Shown here in pieces: positions 38,588 to 39,384 of a stretch of DNA of 39,384 nt. The notes beneath the pieces are model-generated. The model was not told the DNA's origin. It did no database searches and saw nothing but the letters and a program-made list of their open reading frames with translations. Source of the stretch: Spirochaetaceae bacterium (lineage in GTDB: Bacteria; Spirochaetota; Spirochaetia; Treponematales; Rectinemataceae). The stretch spans positions 1 through 39,384 of the forward strand of contig JANXYQ010000107.1 of the NCBI GenBank assembly GCA_025355995.1, in the 5' to 3' direction. Each line of letters opens with the position of its first letter. Position 1 is the first letter of the stretch. The translations under genes were made by a program, and so were the position numbers.

Positions 38588-39384
38588 TCAAGGAACATCG
38601 GGCGTGGCGACCGCCTTCGGCGCCGGCTCGAGCTGGGAGACTATCATGCCTACCAGCATGAGGACGCCCCCGATCGCGAGGCGGAGCGTGAGGGCCTCCC
38701 CGAGCAGGATGATGCCGCCTATCGCCGCGAACAGGGACTCGAGCGACATGATGATGGAAGCGTGCGCGGGGTGGGCGGTCTTTTGCGCGTAGATCTGGAG
38801 GGTGAAGGCGAGGCCCGTCGAGAAAATTCCGCCGTAGAGTATCGGTACCGCCGCCGCGAGAGTCCCGGCGAAGGGGGCGCTCTCGAAGACGAGGGCTCCC
38901 CCCAGGCTCAGGAGGGAGCAGACGAAGTACTGGCCGATGGCCAGCTCGAGGCCGTCCATCTTGCTGCCGAAGCGCCCGACTACGAGGATGTGGAAGGTCC
39001 AGAAGAGGGCGCCCGCCAGCTCGAGGAGGTCCCCGCGCTTCATGCTGAAGCCCGCGCCCACGCTCAGTATGTAGAGGCCGAGGAGGGCGAGGAGGGCGCC
39101 GGCCCAGATGCGCGGTCCCGATCTCTTGCCGAAGGCGAAGCCGACGATGGGGACGAGGACGACGTAGAGGCAGGTGATGAAACCGGCGTTGCCCGCGGTC
39201 GTGGTGACCAGCCCGGTCTGCTGAAGGCTGGTGCCGCAGAAGAGGATCGCTCCCGTTATGCCGACGTAGGCGAGCTTCCTCGCGAGGCTCGGGCGCGGGC
39301 CGCCCGAGGGGCCGGCCCCTCGGGCGGCCCGCGCCCGAGCCTCGCGAGGAAGCTCGCCTACGTCGGCATAACGGGAGCGATCCT
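38588..39384 (-). CDS. DMT-superfamily (EamA) transporter, 5' truncated
   Basis: Frame is open to the window edge; the trustworthy part gives about 240 residues. Hydrophobic segments repeat in two EamA halves: LAYVGITGAILFCGTSLQQ, GNAGFITCLYVVLVPIVGF, WAGALLALLGLYILSVGAG, then ELAGALFWTFHILVVGRF, PILYGGIFSTGLAFTLQIYA and ASIIMSLESLFAAIGGIILL. Such proteins are inner-membrane drug/metabolite exporters of unknown substrate. The first membrane helices (about 60-70 residues) are missing. Codons beyond 39313 belong to a palindromic fold-back and read as an Arg/Ala/Gly-rich stretch, unlike any EamA N-terminus, so they should not be taken as protein. Confidence 0.88.
   Translation of the reverse strand, partial: DRSRYADVGELPREARARAARGAGPSGGPRPSLARKLAYVGITGAILFCGTSLQQTGLVTTTAGNAGFITCLYVVLVPIVGFAFGKRSGPRIWAGALLALLGLYILSVGAGFSMKRGDLLELAGALFWTFHILVVGRFGSKMDGLELAIGQYFVCSLLSLGGALVFESAPFAGTLAAAVPILYGGIFSTGLAFTLQIYAQKTAHPAHASIIMSLESLFAAIGGIILLGEALTLRLAIGGVLMLVGMIVSQLEPAPKAVATPDVP
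39243..39384. repeat. 142-base perfect palindrome at the window end
   Basis: 39243-39313 is the exact reverse complement of 39314-39384 with no spacer (centre GGGGCC/GGCCCC). It reaches the last base, lies inside a coding frame and replaces the expected coding sequence, so an assembly or amplification fold-back is the most likely cause. Confidence 0.95.

Overview
The window looks like about 39 kb of chromosome from a GC-rich member of the Spirochaetota, probably a free-living or environmental relative of Treponema/Spirochaeta. The main evidence is a FlaB-type periplasmic flagellin, a flgF-flgG-flgJ-like rod cluster, many outer-membrane or lipoprotein genes with no wider relatives that I recognise, and dense, strand-switching gene packing. 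I see no rRNA, CRISPR array, insertion sequence or prophage. Both ends are cut inside genes, and the right end finishes in a perfect palindrome that is probably an assembly fold-back.

Layout. 1-5.9 kb: dTDP-rhamnose genes (rfbD, truncated, and rfbB), then two polyprenyl-phosphate sugar transferases and an outer-membrane beta-barrel candidate, closed by an intrinsic terminator. 5.9-12.7 kb: two Wzi-like outer-membrane proteins, a family-4 glycosyltransferase, a START-like secreted protein and a membrane-anchored TPR protein. Together these look like a surface-polysaccharide region. 12.8-16.1 kb (minus strand): rsmG and a flagellar rod operon. 16.1-19.7 kb: pyrG followed without gaps by lptC-lptA-lptB. 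19.7-24.5 kb: tatD, dusB, an orphan solute-binding lipoprotein, a YhcC-type radical SAM protein and a small conserved-looking protein. 24.5-25.15 kb: five tRNA genes (all four serine isoacceptor classes plus Arg-GCG) and the 4.5S SRP RNA. 25.2-28.7 kb: dnaX-ybaB-recR and a trans-aconitate methyltransferase-like gene. 28.7-31.9 kb (minus strand): a large low-complexity protein and flaB with a sigma-28-type promoter. 31.9-34.3 kb: an operon of a DRTGG protein, an anti-sigma-like ATPase and an [FeFe]-hydrogenase-like protein that lacks the proton-transfer cysteine, which suggests a redox or H2 sensor module. 34.3-35.0 kb: an AT-rich island without a firm gene. 35.0-39.4 kb: a trehalase-like glycoside hydrolase, a solute-binding sensor kinase with its response regulator, and a DMT-family exporter.

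Regulation. Many genes have a plausible -35/-10 pair whose -10 box ends only 6-9 bases before the start codon, so their mRNAs should be leaderless or nearly so (9690, 16070, 16145, 23965, 25181, 30593). Others, such as flaB and the flagellar genes, keep clear Shine-Dalgarno sites. dnaX carries a run of ten A residues with an immediate stop in the -1 frame, as expected for making a short gamma form. All functions are inferred from recognisable motifs; no database search was possible.
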